Shown piece after piece: positions 9,471 to 18,268 of a DNA stretch of 64,000 nt (position 1 is the stretch's first letter; every line of letters starts with the position of its first letter). This DNA is from CAZEQK01 sp964514395. Lineage in GTDB: Bacteria; Bacillota; Bacilli; Tepidibacillales; Tepidibacillaceae. The notes beneath the pieces were generated by a model. It was not told where the DNA came from. It ran no database searches and worked only from the letters and a program-made list of their open reading frames with translations. The DNA lies in NCBI GenBank assembly GCA_964514395.1, contig CAZEQK010000009.1, positions 32,150 through 96,149 of the forward strand, read 5' to 3'. Both the position numbers and the translations under genes were made by a program.

Positions 9471-11070
9471 CCTTCTTCCCCCTTGTTTCAAAGAGATATT
9501 GCTTAGCTTCTCTTACAATCACCTTAGGTAACCCAAGTTTTTCAGCAATATCTAATGCTTCATAAACCATTTGTCCCTGTTCCACTCGGTTAATCATATA
9601 ATTTCTTACTTCATATAAATGAACATCCTTCACTTTCATTACATTGGGATAATGGGAGACTAGTATCGTACTAGAAGATTTTTTCTGCTGTAAATAATGA
9701 ATGGTTGCAATTGCAATAGCTTCTCCTTCAATTGGATTTGTAGCTTTACCGATTTCATCAAATAAATATAATATTTTATCCTTTAACTTTAACTGATGAG
9801 CAAGTCGTGATATTTCTGCTCCAAATGAGCTCAAACCATTCTCTTCGTCCTGATAATCCCCTGTTATTAAGCTAATAGAATCTACAAATGAGAAACCAAA
9901 CCTCTCTGCAGGAACATAAAAACCAAATTGAGCTAAGGCTTGTATTAATGCCATAGTCTTTAAGGCAATGGTTTTGCCACTCATATTGGCACCAAAAAAG
10001 ATATTTACTCCTTTATTAACCAAGGTAGACAGGTTTTTCATGTTTTTATCTCTGTTATTCCAAACTTTATGTAAATATGGATGATAGCCATTCGTAAGCT
10101 CTAGAAAATGCTCATCATTTTCTTTTAGGACAATTGGCTTACAGCCATTAATATCAATGGCCATCTCTGCTTTTTTAAATCTAACCTCAAACCCAGCCCA
10201 TGCATCAATAGCTTTAAACCACTTTGGAATGAATGTAGCTATATTCATAAGAAGCTCATGAATTCTTCTGATTACTTCCTGTTTAATTGTCTTTGAGATA
10301 TGCTCTATTTCTTCCTTTATCTTTATTTCTGGCGGTGAGAAACCAATTCTGAAGACAATATCCTCACCCTGATAACGTACAAACTGAAAAATAGATGTAT
10401 GAGAAATAGTCTTTAATTTGGGATGATTCTGCTCTAGAATGAGATATCTTTCAAAGTTGATGGTAATATCAAACTCTTTTTCAAGTGTACGAATAAACTT
10501 CTTCTCAGCTTGTCGTTCTTCTCTAAGTTTTTTTCTTTTTGTAATTCTCAGTTCTTTTAGCTTATCATCATCAAGATCCTGTAATGAAAAATCTGGGTAA
10601 ACCTCTGTCGTGTTCAATTGAAATAGCTTCAGCCATGTTTCCCAAGGATAAGACGCTATATGATACCAATCAGTTTTATGAAGAAGATGAGGGTCTTTAT
10701 CATGAAAATGATCTTCTATTAAATTGGATACCTGATAGCTAAACCATAAAAAATTTTTTAATTCATAAAGCTCAACGAGAGGTTCCATTTCATTTAGCTT
10801 TCCACTGGACAATTTGATAAGAATTGGACTAATATCATAAAAAGACGCGAAAAGTGCATTAAAATCATTTTTTGAATCACTATTATTTTTTAAAACAGAG
10901 AGAATTGCACTTATTTGCTCAAGCTCAATAAATAGCCTGCTTTCATCTTCCTTCAAGAAAGGTTTCATTTGCTTCCATAAGGCTTGAGCTAATTTGCTTT
11001 GTGGCATGTATAACTGCAATAGCTCATTAATATGTATTTGTTCTTTTGTATCATCGAGAAAGAAGCCCAT
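9457..11070 (-). CDS. kamC: MutS-related ATPase, aminomutase reactivase
   Basis: A 537-residue protein with the MutS C-terminal ATPase: Walker A FFGANMSGKT, a GDYQDEENGLSSFGAE segment, Walker B LYLFDEIGKATNP and ILVSHYP. The N-terminal half is helical and lacks the MutS mismatch-recognition domain, so this is not a repair protein. MutS-like genes are known in lysine fermentation clusters of clostridia and fusobacteria, where KamB/KamC are annotated as the reactivase that exchanges damaged B12 on KamDE. That role is family knowledge plus context. It is translated just upstream of kamD, with which it overlaps. Confidence 0.85.
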   Translation of the reverse strand: MGFFLDDTKEQIHINELLQLYMPQSKLAQALWKQMKPFLKEDESRLFIELEQISAILSVLKNNSDSKNDFNALFASFYDISPILIKLSSGKLNEMEPLVELYELKNFLWFSYQVSNLIEDHFHDKDPHLLHKTDWYHIASYPWETWLKLFQLNTTEVYPDFSLQDLDDDKLKELRITKRKKLREERQAEKKFIRTLEKEFDITINFERYLILEQNHPKLKTISHTSIFQFVRYQGEDIVFRIGFSPPEIKIKEEIEHISKTIKQEVIRRIHELLMNIATFIPKWFKAIDAWAGFEVRFKKAEMAIDINGCKPIVLKENDEHFLELTNGYHPYLHKVWNNRDKNMKNLSTLVNKGVNIFFGANMSGKTIALKTMALIQALAQFGFYVPAERFGFSFVDSISLITGDYQDEENGLSSFGAEISRLAHQLKLKDKILYLFDEIGKATNPIEGEAIAIATIHYLQQKKSSSTILVSHYPNVMKVKDVHLYEVRNYMINRVEQGQMVYEALDIAEKLGLPKVIVREAKQYLFETRGKKDGKN

Positions 11071-11097
11071 TACAATCCCCTTCTATTTCCTTAATAA

Positions 11098-11916
11098 TCA
11101 TTTAATTTTTAAACCTAAAAGTGACCTAGCATCCTTCGGTGTTGCTATTTCCCTACCTAGTTCACCAGCTATTCGAGCAACTCTAGCTACTAATTCACTA
11201 TTTCCCTTAGCTAGCATTCCTTTTTTATAATAGATGTTATCCTCTAGTCCTACTCTTACATGCCCACCTATCGGTAAAGCTACCATAGCCATCGTTAATT
11301 GATTTCTTCCTATTCCTGCTACACTCCATGTCGCTTCATTAGGAATTTGCTCGGTCATATGAAGTAGGTTTTTAGCAGTTGCTGGAATTCCACCTGGTAC
11401 ACCCATTACGAAATCAAAATGAAGGTGTCCTTCTACCAAGCTTTCTTTTACCATTATTAGAGCATTGCTTATCATACCAACATCAAATATCTCAAATTCT
11501 GGCTTTACACCATATTTTTTCATTTCCTTTGCAAAAACACGTATATCCTGAAGGGGATTTGCAAAAATCTCAGAACCAAAATTCACTGTACCAGTAGTTA
11601 AAGTAGCCATTTCTGGACTCAATGTCACAGGCTGAATCCTTTCTTGTGGAGACATTCCCACAGCTCCACCAGTAGAAACCTGAATAATGATGTCTGTTCG
11701 TTCACGAATTTTTTCAATCGTTTCTTGATATACTTCCTTATTTTGAGTTGGTTTCCCATCCATATCCCGAACATGTAGATGGACAATAGCAGCACCAGCC
11801 TCAGACACTTTTTCTACCTCAATAGAAACCTCATCTGGCGTAATTGGTAGATATGGGGTATGCTCCCTAGTTAGTTCTGCACCAGAAATAGCAGCGGTAA
11901 TGATTAATTTATCCAT
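11098..11916 (-). CDS. kce: 3-keto-5-aminohexanoate cleavage enzyme
   Basis: BKACE (DUF849) enzyme that converts 3-keto-5-aminohexanoate and acetyl-CoA to acetoacetate and 3-aminobutyryl-CoA. The TIM-barrel motifs are clear: ITAAISGAE at the N-terminus, the metal-binding HLHVRD (about residue 46), and GGHVRVGLEDN near the C-terminus. ATG 11916 (MDKLIITAAI) has GGAGTGAAGG a few bases upstream and fits the family start; the frame extends a further 16 codons without a good site. It lies 13 nt after kal and 27 nt before kamC. The neighbours fix which BKACE substrate class it belongs to. Confidence 0.92.
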   Translation of the reverse strand: MDKLIITAAISGAELTREHTPYLPITPDEVSIEVEKVSEAGAAIVHLHVRDMDGKPTQNKEVYQETIEKIRERTDIIIQVSTGGAVGMSPQERIQPVTLSPEMATLTTGTVNFGSEIFANPLQDIRVFAKEMKKYGVKPEFEIFDVGMISNALIMVKESLVEGHLHFDFVMGVPGGIPATAKNLLHMTEQIPNEATWSVAGIGRNQLTMAMVALPIGGHVRVGLEDNIYYKKGMLAKGNSELVARVARIAGELGREIATPKDARSLLGLKIK

Positions 11917-11929
11917 TTCCTTCACTCCA

Positions 11930-12322
11930 TTACTCATTATTTTGAAGGTGTTTTGGAACCACACAGGTTCCTGATGCTTTCGTAACTAAAATTGGTTTAT
12001 CTAAGAATCTTGCCTTTGAAGGGTTTTTCTCATCAATGTTTGCTTCGATAACCTTATAGGCTTCAAATTCCATTTTTCTTGATGTATTACCTATTTCCAC
12101 TATTCTACCCTTTGCTTCAATATAATCACCAGCATAAACAGGTGCTTTGAATACCACAGAATCATAGGCTACAAATAACCCCTCATCGCCATCATTTCTT
12201 ATCAATAGCTCAGTTGCCACATCGCCAAAAAGTGATAGCATATGTGCACCATCAACTAAATCACCACCGTAGTGTGCATTAGCCTGACTCATTCTTACTC
12301 TAATAACAGACTCAATATTCAT
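11930..12322 (-). CDS. kal: 3-aminobutyryl-CoA ammonia-lyase
   Basis: Hotdog-fold enzyme that eliminates ammonia from L-3-aminobutyryl-CoA to give crotonyl-CoA, the product that enters butyrate formation. The 130-residue length matches the family. An early HYGGDLVDGAHMLSLFGD segment carries the acidic and His residues of the hotdog helix. It starts inside the last codons of kamB (11-nt overlap) and precedes kce, its substrate-producing enzyme, by 13 nt. Without the neighbours it would be called only an acyl-CoA hotdog protein. Confidence 0.88.
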   Translation of the reverse strand: MNIESVIRVRMSQANAHYGGDLVDGAHMLSLFGDVATELLIRNDGDEGLFVAYDSVVFKAPVYAGDYIEAKGRIVEIGNTSRKMEFEAYKVIEANIDEKNPSKARFLDKPILVTKASGTCVVPKHLQNNE

Positions 12323-13346
12323 CTTTATTTCTCACCTCAACATTGGAATTATCATACTTATCGCGCCAAACATCAAACACTCTTATCTGTTTATCCGTAT
12401 AGGAATGCAACATTTCAACCAGATTATTTTTTAAGCGATTTGCCGAAAAAGAAAAACCTAATGGTGAGTATGGATTATATGCGACACCAACAATATTCAT
12501 TGGATATAAAACCCTTATCGTTCCCCCTCTTTTCTCCCATAGCTGAATCAACGAAGACGGTACAAAGGATTTTAAACCATGCTGCAGCACAAGATTCCAT
12601 GTTTTTTTTTGCTTAAGCATTTTTAAAAACATATTTTCGGTCAGCACTCCAGGTAAAAACATCCAATCAATCTCACCTGTAAGTATACTCTCATCTAAAA
12701 ATAATTGATTTCTAGGAAGCTGCTCCCATTGTTTTGATTTTTTTATTAATAGATTAGTATTTGGATCAAATCGCTTTGCCTCATTTAGAATCTCATCATT
12801 CTCTATCGTAGGGATAAAAAATGGATATAATCTTTCTTTAATGGCTTTATAAAAGGAGGCTTCATCATGATGTAAGCTTGCACCTATTACGATATAGATC
12901 TGATCAGCAAAGCTCGGATTCGCACTAGAAAGACGATCGTATGCACCATCAATAAGGAAATGGTCAATATCGTATTTTTTAAAAGCTATTTTTACTTTAG
13001 ATATGTGATCAAGCATTGATGTACCAATTAACATGACACTTCCGGCTTGATTTGCTTGTGCAAGATATACTTCCCCAGCTGAGGATGAAATATTTAACCG
13101 TTCTAATATTTTCCAATCCGCCGTTCCAGCTTTCAATCCTATAGATGTTGTAGCAACAATGGTTCCCTCAGGGACAAAGATATCTGGCTTAGTTTCATCC
13201 GTCCATGCATCTTTTCTTTCACCGTCAACCCCAATACTTGCTAAACCAATAGACTGAGAAGAGTCAGAGATGCCTTCAATTAGTTTATTTAGTAATGTTG
13301 TTTTTCCAGCATTTTTTGATAAACCTATCACACTTGTAATATCCAT
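12312..13346 (-). CDS. kamB: P-loop protein, lysine 5,6-aminomutase reactivase partner
   Basis: A P-loop protein with Walker A GLSKNAGKTT at its N-terminus, resembling small molecular-switch GTPases and nucleotide kinases. The rest has no recognised catalytic motif. In other lysine fermenters a gene of this type, called kamB, accompanies the MutS-like kamC and is annotated as the second reactivase subunit; the assignment rests on context and general similarity. ATG 13346 is preferred because AAGG sits 9 nt upstream; a TTG at 13355 is also possible. It lies 11 nt after kamA and overlaps kal. Confidence 0.8.
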   Translation of the reverse strand: MDITSVIGLSKNAGKTTLLNKLIEGISDSSQSIGLASIGVDGERKDAWTDETKPDIFVPEGTIVATTSIGLKAGTADWKILERLNISSSAGEVYLAQANQAGSVMLIGTSMLDHISKVKIAFKKYDIDHFLIDGAYDRLSSANPSFADQIYIVIGASLHHDEASFYKAIKERLYPFFIPTIENDEILNEAKRFDPNTNLLIKKSKQWEQLPRNQLFLDESILTGEIDWMFLPGVLTENMFLKMLKQKKTWNLVLQHGLKSFVPSSLIQLWEKRGGTIRVLYPMNIVGVAYNPYSPLGFSFSANRLKNNLVEMLHSYTDKQIRVFDVWRDKYDNSNVEVRNKDEY

Positions 13347-13357
13347 ATCTACCAACC

Positions 13358-14626
13358 TTATACTTTATTCGTTATACTTGTTTTTCTAGTATTTCTACTT
13401 AAATTTTTTGATTCGATTACTTTGATTTCATTTTTCATCAACCCGTAAATACCTTCACTCTTCCCTTTATTTACTTTGCAATAATTACACTCATTCTCAT
13501 TATGTCCATGATAATTTTGTGGTTCAGGATAGGCAGTGATTACTCCTTCGTAATTGCGTAAAATTATTTTGTCTGCACTATGAGAAACCACATAATTAGG
13601 CATAACAGGGATTTTCCCTCCGCCCCCAGGAGCGTCCACTACAAATGTAGGAACTGCATAGCCCGATGTATGACCCCGCAATGCTTCAATAATTTCTATA
13701 CCCTTTGCTACAGGAGTTCGAAAATGACCAATCCCTTCTGATAAATCACATTGATAAATATAATAAGGACGTACTCTTATTTTGACTAACTCGTGAACTA
13801 ATTTTTTCATCACATTAGCACAATCATTAATACCCGCTAATAATACTGATTGATTCCCCATCGGAACTCCAGCATTCACTAACTTTTCTACCGCTTTTTT
13901 TGAGTCTGGAGTAATTTCCTTTGGATGATTAAAGTGAGTATTAATCCATATTGGATGGTATTTCTTAATAATTTCAACTAAGTTCTCCGTAATTCGTTGA
14001 GGAAATACAACTGGAGCACGAGTTCCAATCCTAATCACTTCAACATGAGGAATACTTCTTAATTCCTTTAATATATACTCAAGTGTTTTATCATTGATTA
14101 ATAAAGCATCTCCACCAGATAATAATACATCTCGTACCTCGGCATGCTCTTTTATATATTGGATCGCTTCATCCATTTGTTTTCTTGGTACACCCTGAGT
14201 CATATCACCAGAAAATCGACGCCTCGTACAATGACGACAATACATTGCACATTGGTTCGTCACCAAAAACAACACTCTATCTGGATAACGATGCGTTAAG
14301 CCATGTACTGGAGAGTCTACATCTTCATGAAGTGGATCTGTCATATCATACGGTGTTCGATGTGATTCATAGGATACAGGAATAGCCTGTTTTCGTACAG
14401 AATCATTAGGATCATCTGGATCCATTAACAAGGCATAATATGGTGTAATATTTAATGGAATCGTTTGATTAGTATAGCTTATACCCTCTATTTCTTCTTT
14501 TGTTAAATGGACAACTTTCTTTAAATCATCTAAAGTTTTGATTGTATGTGTTAATTGCCACAACCAATCCTCCCATTCATCAGCTGTAACATCCTTCCAC
14601 AATTCGATTGAACGCCAATCTCTCAT
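13358..14626 (-). CDS. kamA: Lysine 2,3-aminomutase
   Basis: Radical-SAM, PLP enzyme that converts L-lysine to L-beta-lysine, the first step of lysine fermentation. The cluster-binding motif CxxxCxxC is at residues 126, 130 and 133 (CAMYCRHC) and DAPGGGGKIP near the C-terminus carries the PLP lysine of the family. ATG 14626 is chosen because GGGGGAAG is 7 nt upstream; a GTG two codons earlier would lie only 1 nt from it. It follows kdd by 25 nt. The product length is normal. It could also feed beta-lysine osmolyte synthesis (ablA), but no ablB-type acetyltransferase is adjacent. Confidence 0.94.
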   Translation of the reverse strand: MRDWRSIELWKDVTADEWEDWLWQLTHTIKTLDDLKKVVHLTKEEIEGISYTNQTIPLNITPYYALLMDPDDPNDSVRKQAIPVSYESHRTPYDMTDPLHEDVDSPVHGLTHRYPDRVLFLVTNQCAMYCRHCTRRRFSGDMTQGVPRKQMDEAIQYIKEHAEVRDVLLSGGDALLINDKTLEYILKELRSIPHVEVIRIGTRAPVVFPQRITENLVEIIKKYHPIWINTHFNHPKEITPDSKKAVEKLVNAGVPMGNQSVLLAGINDCANVMKKLVHELVKIRVRPYYIYQCDLSEGIGHFRTPVAKGIEIIEALRGHTSGYAVPTFVVDAPGGGGKIPVMPNYVVSHSADKIILRNYEGVITAYPEPQNYHGHNENECNYCKVNKGKSEGIYGLMKNEIKVIESKNLSRNTRKTSITNKV

Positions 14627-14651
14627 TTTCACACTTCCCCCATTATATTCT

Positions 14652-15698
14652 TTAACCTACGTATTTTTTAATAAAGAAATCCTTTAGTTTATCTGATTCC
14701 TTCATTATCTGTAGAGCAATTTCCGCATGATTTCTTGTATAGCCATTCCCTATAATCATTTCAATATCCTTACCGACTCCTTCCGCACCCAAAGCTGCGG
14801 CTGTAAAACTTGTAGCCATGCTAAAGAAATAGACCTTTCCCTCATCCTTCGTGATTAAGATAGAGGACATCTCGGTGTTTTTCACATTGACACAATTAAT
14901 GGTTACATCTGCTAAATTACCATTTGTTGCTTTCTCAACAACCTTTAGAACTGCTATAGGATCTGTTGCATCTACTTGATAGGCTTCATCAGCAAGCTGT
15001 AAGCGCTTAATATTTTCGATTGCCTCTACGTCATATTCCAAGGCAATAATCCTCCCAGAGCTTCCGGTTTCCTTTCTTGCCTGATATAAAGATAGAATCC
15101 CGGATTTGCCTCCTGCCCCCAAAACAACTACCGTTTGTCCCGCTTTTACTAATTTTTTCACCTGCGCTGGTGCACCAGCAACATCTAAGACTGCTAAGGC
15201 TAAATTCTCTGGTAAATCCTTTGGAAGCTTAGCATAAAGACCACTAGCAAATAATATAGCCTTCCCCTCTATGAAGACCTGCCCTGTCTTCATATCAATT
15301 TTTTTAATACGCTCAATTTTTAAAGGAGTTAAGGATAAAGAGACTAACGTTGCTATTTTATCTCCTATTTTTAGAGTATTACCATATTCCGGATGTTCCT
15401 TACCAATGTCTTCTATTCGCCCAATAAGCATTCCACCAGATCCTGTTACTGGATTGTGTTGCTTGCCCCGTTCTTGGACTGTATGTAGAATAATGGCTTT
15501 AATCCCTTCTGTATCACCCTTCGCCTCCTCTTTGATTTGTTTAAAAGAAGCCGAATCAATATTTAGAACATCTACATCAATTAGGATTTCGTTTTCTGTA
15601 ATAATTGGTGTATTATCAATCCTCCATGCCTGTTGAGGTAATAACCCCTTAGGATCAATAACACGATTTAGACCATAATCATTAGCTAATAACATCAT
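14652..15698 (-). CDS. kdd: L-erythro-3,5-diaminohexanoate dehydrogenase
   Basis: NAD(P)-dependent deaminating dehydrogenase that turns 3,5-diaminohexanoate into 3-keto-5-aminohexanoate and ammonia. The nucleotide-binding loop VLGAGGKSG lies near residue 190 in an alcohol-dehydrogenase-like fold with GSGGMLIGRI before it. Two ATG codons at 15698 and 15695 share the site GGGGGGAG; either is possible. It is the first gene of the operon, about 57 nt downstream of the sigma-54 promoter's -12 element, so its expression should depend on the neighbouring activator. Confidence 0.92.
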   Translation of the reverse strand: MMLLANDYGLNRVIDPKGLLPQQAWRIDNTPIITENEILIDVDVLNIDSASFKQIKEEAKGDTEGIKAIILHTVQERGKQHNPVTGSGGMLIGRIEDIGKEHPEYGNTLKIGDKIATLVSLSLTPLKIERIKKIDMKTGQVFIEGKAILFASGLYAKLPKDLPENLALAVLDVAGAPAQVKKLVKAGQTVVVLGAGGKSGILSLYQARKETGSSGRIIALEYDVEAIENIKRLQLADEAYQVDATDPIAVLKVVEKATNGNLADVTINCVNVKNTEMSSILITKDEGKVYFFSMATSFTAAALGAEGVGKDIEMIIGNGYTRNHAEIALQIMKESDKLKDFFIKKYVG

Positions 15699-15755
15699 TT
15701 ACTCCCCCCATCACAAAAAAATATTTCTATCTAAACAATTCCAAAATGAATAAAG

Positions 15756-15772
15756 TTGCAATTTTTATGCCA
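15756..15772 (-). promoter_or_regulatory. Sigma-54 promoter of the lysine fermentation operon
   Basis: TTGGCATAAAAATTGCA on the minus strand matches the -24/-12 consensus TGGCAYNNNNNTTGCW. The GG and GC pairs are separated by exactly 10 nt. It lies between kdd and a sigma-54 activator gene, as expected for a dedicated activator. Confidence 0.85.
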
Positions 15773-15821
15773 AAAAAAATCATCACTAAGACTGCAATGA
15801 AATGCAATCTTTGTGATGATT
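15772..15821 (-). terminator. Terminator of the sigma-54 activator gene
   Basis: Long stem AATCATCAC ... GTGATGATT with an inner TGCA/TGCA pairing, then eight T on the minus strand. The T-run abuts the -24 element of the next promoter, so the stem may also serve as part of the activator's upstream binding region. Confidence 0.75.
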
Positions 15822-15858
15822 ATGCCGATATTCCAGCACTAAATAGAAAATCCAAAAA

Positions 15859-17319
15859 CTAAAAATACTTACTTATTTTATATTGCAAGGTTTGCCTTGG
15901 TATTTTTAACAATTTAGCCGCCTTTTTCACATTACCATTTTCAATTTCCAATGCCTTGAAAATCCAATATTTTTCCCATTCAGACAGGATATCCTTTATT
16001 CCTTTCGATTGAACCCAAGGAGCTATAAAATCGATGTTTTTTTGCGTAGCAGCCTGCTGATCACTTTTCATATATTGTCCTTTTTTTTCTTCTAATTCTT
16101 GTAGATAATTTGGTAAATGGTGTATCTGAATAGTATCTCCATCAATAATATTCATCGAAAATTCAATGATATGCTCTAATTCTCTTATATTTCCTGGCCA
16201 ATGATACTCAAAAAATATCTCTTCTACTTCGGGAGAAATTTGCAAAATCAACCTTTGAAATTGATAATTATACTTTTGTAAAAAATGATTGGTCAATAGC
16301 TTAAGATCCTCTTTACGATCTCTTAGTGGAGGAATTTTAAAATGAACCACATTTATTCGATAAAATAAATCGGAGCGTATTTTCCCCTCTTCAATTGCTT
16401 TAAACGGATCTTCATTGGTTGCAACAATGATTCTCACATTGACCTGTCTATTTACATTATCTCCTACTCTTCTAACGATGCCATCCTGAAGAACTCGTAA
16501 GAGCTTTGCTTGTAATTCAGTGGGCATCGAATTGATCTCATCTAGAAAAAGCGTCCCCTCATGGGCTAATTCAAATAGTCCAGGTCGATTCTCTGCCCCT
16601 GTAAAGCTACCCTTAACCGTTCCAAATAAGATACCCTCTAATAAGGGAGTTGGCATTGCTGCGCAATTTTGAGCGATAAAAGGATGGTTACTCCGTTGGG
16701 AAAAATTATGAATCGCTTGTACAAACAATTCCTTACCAGTTCCTGTCTCACCTTCAATTAACACCGGAGAATTGGTAAAGGAAGCTTTTTTTGCATGTTC
16801 AATAATTTTTTTCATTTTATTATTTTTAGTAATAATATCGTTAAAAACATATTTCGCTTGATAAGCCTCTCCAGATTTTTTACCTTTACTTGCAGGATAA
16901 AATTGAGCCTGTAGATCGATAAGCTTTTCTGAAAGCTCTTTAATCTTACTTATATCCTTCGCTATTTCCACCGCAGCAACTAGTTTGTTATTCACAAAAA
17001 CAGGTAAGGTAGTGTTAACAGTGATGATATTGGCTCCATTTTTATTCATATACCTTTGATGCTGGTTAATGATTGGTTTTCCTGTCTCTATAACCTTTAG
17101 TAAAGTACTACTCTCTTTATCTAATGAAGGAAATACATCAAATATGTGTTTATGAATTACTTCTTCAATGATTAAGCCATCGTGCAATGCAGCAATGTGA
17201 TTATAAAAAATAGTGATTCCATCCCTGTTAATCACATGTATTCCTTCATCAATCGTACTTAAAATTGCTTCAAGCATCTCTTTCGTTTCTAGTATTAACT
17301 CAAAATTATTATTAAGAAT
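15859..17319 (-). CDS. Sigma-54-dependent activator, probable ATT start
   Basis: Enhancer-binding protein of the RocR/BkdR type: an N-terminal PAS domain (about residues 15-120), an AAA+ domain with Walker A GETGTGKE, a GSFTGA loop (Ser for the usual Ala) and Walker B TLFLDE, and a C-terminal Fis-type helix-turn-helix. It lies directly upstream of the lysine operon's sigma-54 promoter. The first standard start is ATG 17277, which lacks a binding site. The frame continues upstream with residues that resemble RocR-type N-termini (FELILETKE), and GGGGAGG sits 8 nt (GGAGG core) before an ATT at 17319. I therefore place the start there, with caution. Confidence 0.85.
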   Translation of the reverse strand: MLNNNFELILETKEMLEAILSTIDEGIHVINRDGITIFYNHIAALHDGLIIEEVIHKHIFDVFPSLDKESSTLLKVIETGKPIINQHQRYMNKNGANIITVNTTLPVFVNNKLVAAVEIAKDISKIKELSEKLIDLQAQFYPASKGKKSGEAYQAKYVFNDIITKNNKMKKIIEHAKKASFTNSPVLIEGETGTGKELFVQAIHNFSQRSNHPFIAQNCAAMPTPLLEGILFGTVKGSFTGAENRPGLFELAHEGTLFLDEINSMPTELQAKLLRVLQDGIVRRVGDNVNRQVNVRIIVATNEDPFKAIEEGKIRSDLFYRINVVHFKIPPLRDRKEDLKLLTNHFLQKYNYQFQRLILQISPEVEEIFFEYHWPGNIRELEHIIEFSMNIIDGDTIQIHHLPNYLQELEEKKGQYMKSDQQAATQKNIDFIAPWVQSKGIKDILSEWEKYWIFKALEIENGNVKKAAKLLKIPRQTLQYKISKYF

Positions 17320-17338
17320 AAGCCTTTCCTCCCCAAAG

Positions 17339-17373
17339 TGCCGAATTTTTAATCAAAAAGCTCAATTTTCGGC
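17339..17373 (-). promoter_or_regulatory. Inverted repeat upstream of the activator gene
   Basis: Perfect 7-bp arms TGCCGAA / TTCGGCA with a 21-nt AT-rich spacer, immediately upstream of the activator's ribosome binding site. It is placed as an operator or leader structure would be; the binding protein is unknown. Confidence 0.4.
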
Positions 17374-17383
17374 AATTATTCCT

Positions 17384-17424
17384 ACAAAAAACCCTCTAGC
17401 TTACTTTTAAAGATATAGAGGGCT
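17384..17424 (-). terminator. Terminator of the LysM membrane protein gene
   Basis: Stem CCCTCTA / TAGAGGG followed by TTTTTT on the minus strand, 20-60 nt after the stop codon. Confidence 0.75.
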
Positions 17425-17442
17425 TTAACACATATAGACTCC

Positions 17443-18135
17443 TTACTGTTTGTGAAGCAAAGTATTAAGGTCAGGTATTTTAATCTTTAATCCTGCATAG
17501 ATAGCATCTGGATTAGCTAAACCATTATAATCAGAAAGAGCTTGGTAGTATTTTCCTGTATTATAATATTTTTTTGAGATTCTATATAGGTTTTCACCAG
17601 CTTGTATGACATGAATTTTATCCTCAGTTTGGTCATTCACCGTTTGATTGTTTTGTTCATTAGTCTTATCCGTAGCTAGATGACTATCTGAAGTATTGCT
17701 ACTATCTTGAGTAGTATTATTATTCTGAGTACTATTATCTGAGGTATTACTATTATCCTGAGTACTACTATCTGAGATGTTTCCAATATCTGAAGTGTTA
17801 TCATTTGTACCATCATTTAGACTAGAAGTATCACTATTTGTTTGATCTACATCATTATTTGATTGGTTCAAATCACTTTGTTGTTCATTTTGACCTATAT
17901 TATCTAATGCTGCATTCACATGATTCTTAAACGAAAATTGATAATACAAAAATGCAGAGATAATAATAATAAAGGCAAATGAGCCCAATAATAAGTATAG
18001 CGGAGACAAAATATTCGATTCTGAATTCTTTTCCTTTACTTCATGGATGGTACTTCTTGGAGGTAAAGGAGGACTTGATGATTCTCTTTTAAACGAAAAA
18101 TCGTTAGTTTCATCTTGTTGGAAATCATTATACAC
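17443..18135 (-). CDS. Membrane-anchored LysM protein
   Basis: A 230-residue protein with a proline-rich cytoplasmic start, one membrane segment (about residues 46-66), a long extracellular linker made almost only of Asn, Ser, Thr, Asp and Gln (about 80-165), and one C-terminal LysM domain (about 174-222, beginning IHVIQAGENLYRISKKYYN). LysM binds peptidoglycan, so this probably tethers the membrane to the wall. The linker has short, degenerate STQDNSNTSDN-like repeats, also visible in the DNA. No enzyme domain is present. It is monocistronic with its own terminator. Confidence 0.75.
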   Translation of the reverse strand: MYNDFQQDETNDFSFKRESSSPPLPPRSTIHEVKEKNSESNILSPLYLLLGSFAFIIIISAFLYYQFSFKNHVNAALDNIGQNEQQSDLNQSNNDVDQTNSDTSSLNDGTNDNTSDIGNISDSSTQDNSNTSDNSTQNNNTTQDSSNTSDSHLATDKTNEQNNQTVNDQTEDKIHVIQAGENLYRISKKYYNTGKYYQALSDYNGLANPDAIYAGLKIKIPDLNTLLHKQ

Positions 18136-18268
18136 CGTATCATACTCCTCTCTCTATTATGAAAAGGTTACATATTGTGACATATACCTACCAATCATTA
18201 TATAATCCAACTCTTATTTCGACAATTGTATTTTAGTAATCTTTCAATACCTACATTTAGATGTTTTC

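Noticed and set aside
9457..11070. MutS-family gene as a mismatch-repair or recombination protein
   Set aside because: It lacks the mismatch-recognition domains and overlaps kamD inside a lysine fermentation operon.
17640..17920. Repeated ACTATCTGAG/GTATTACTA-like units, possible CRISPR or tandem repeat
   Set aside because: They are degenerate codon repeats in the Ser/Asn/Thr/Asp linker of the LysM protein, with no fixed spacer length and no leader.
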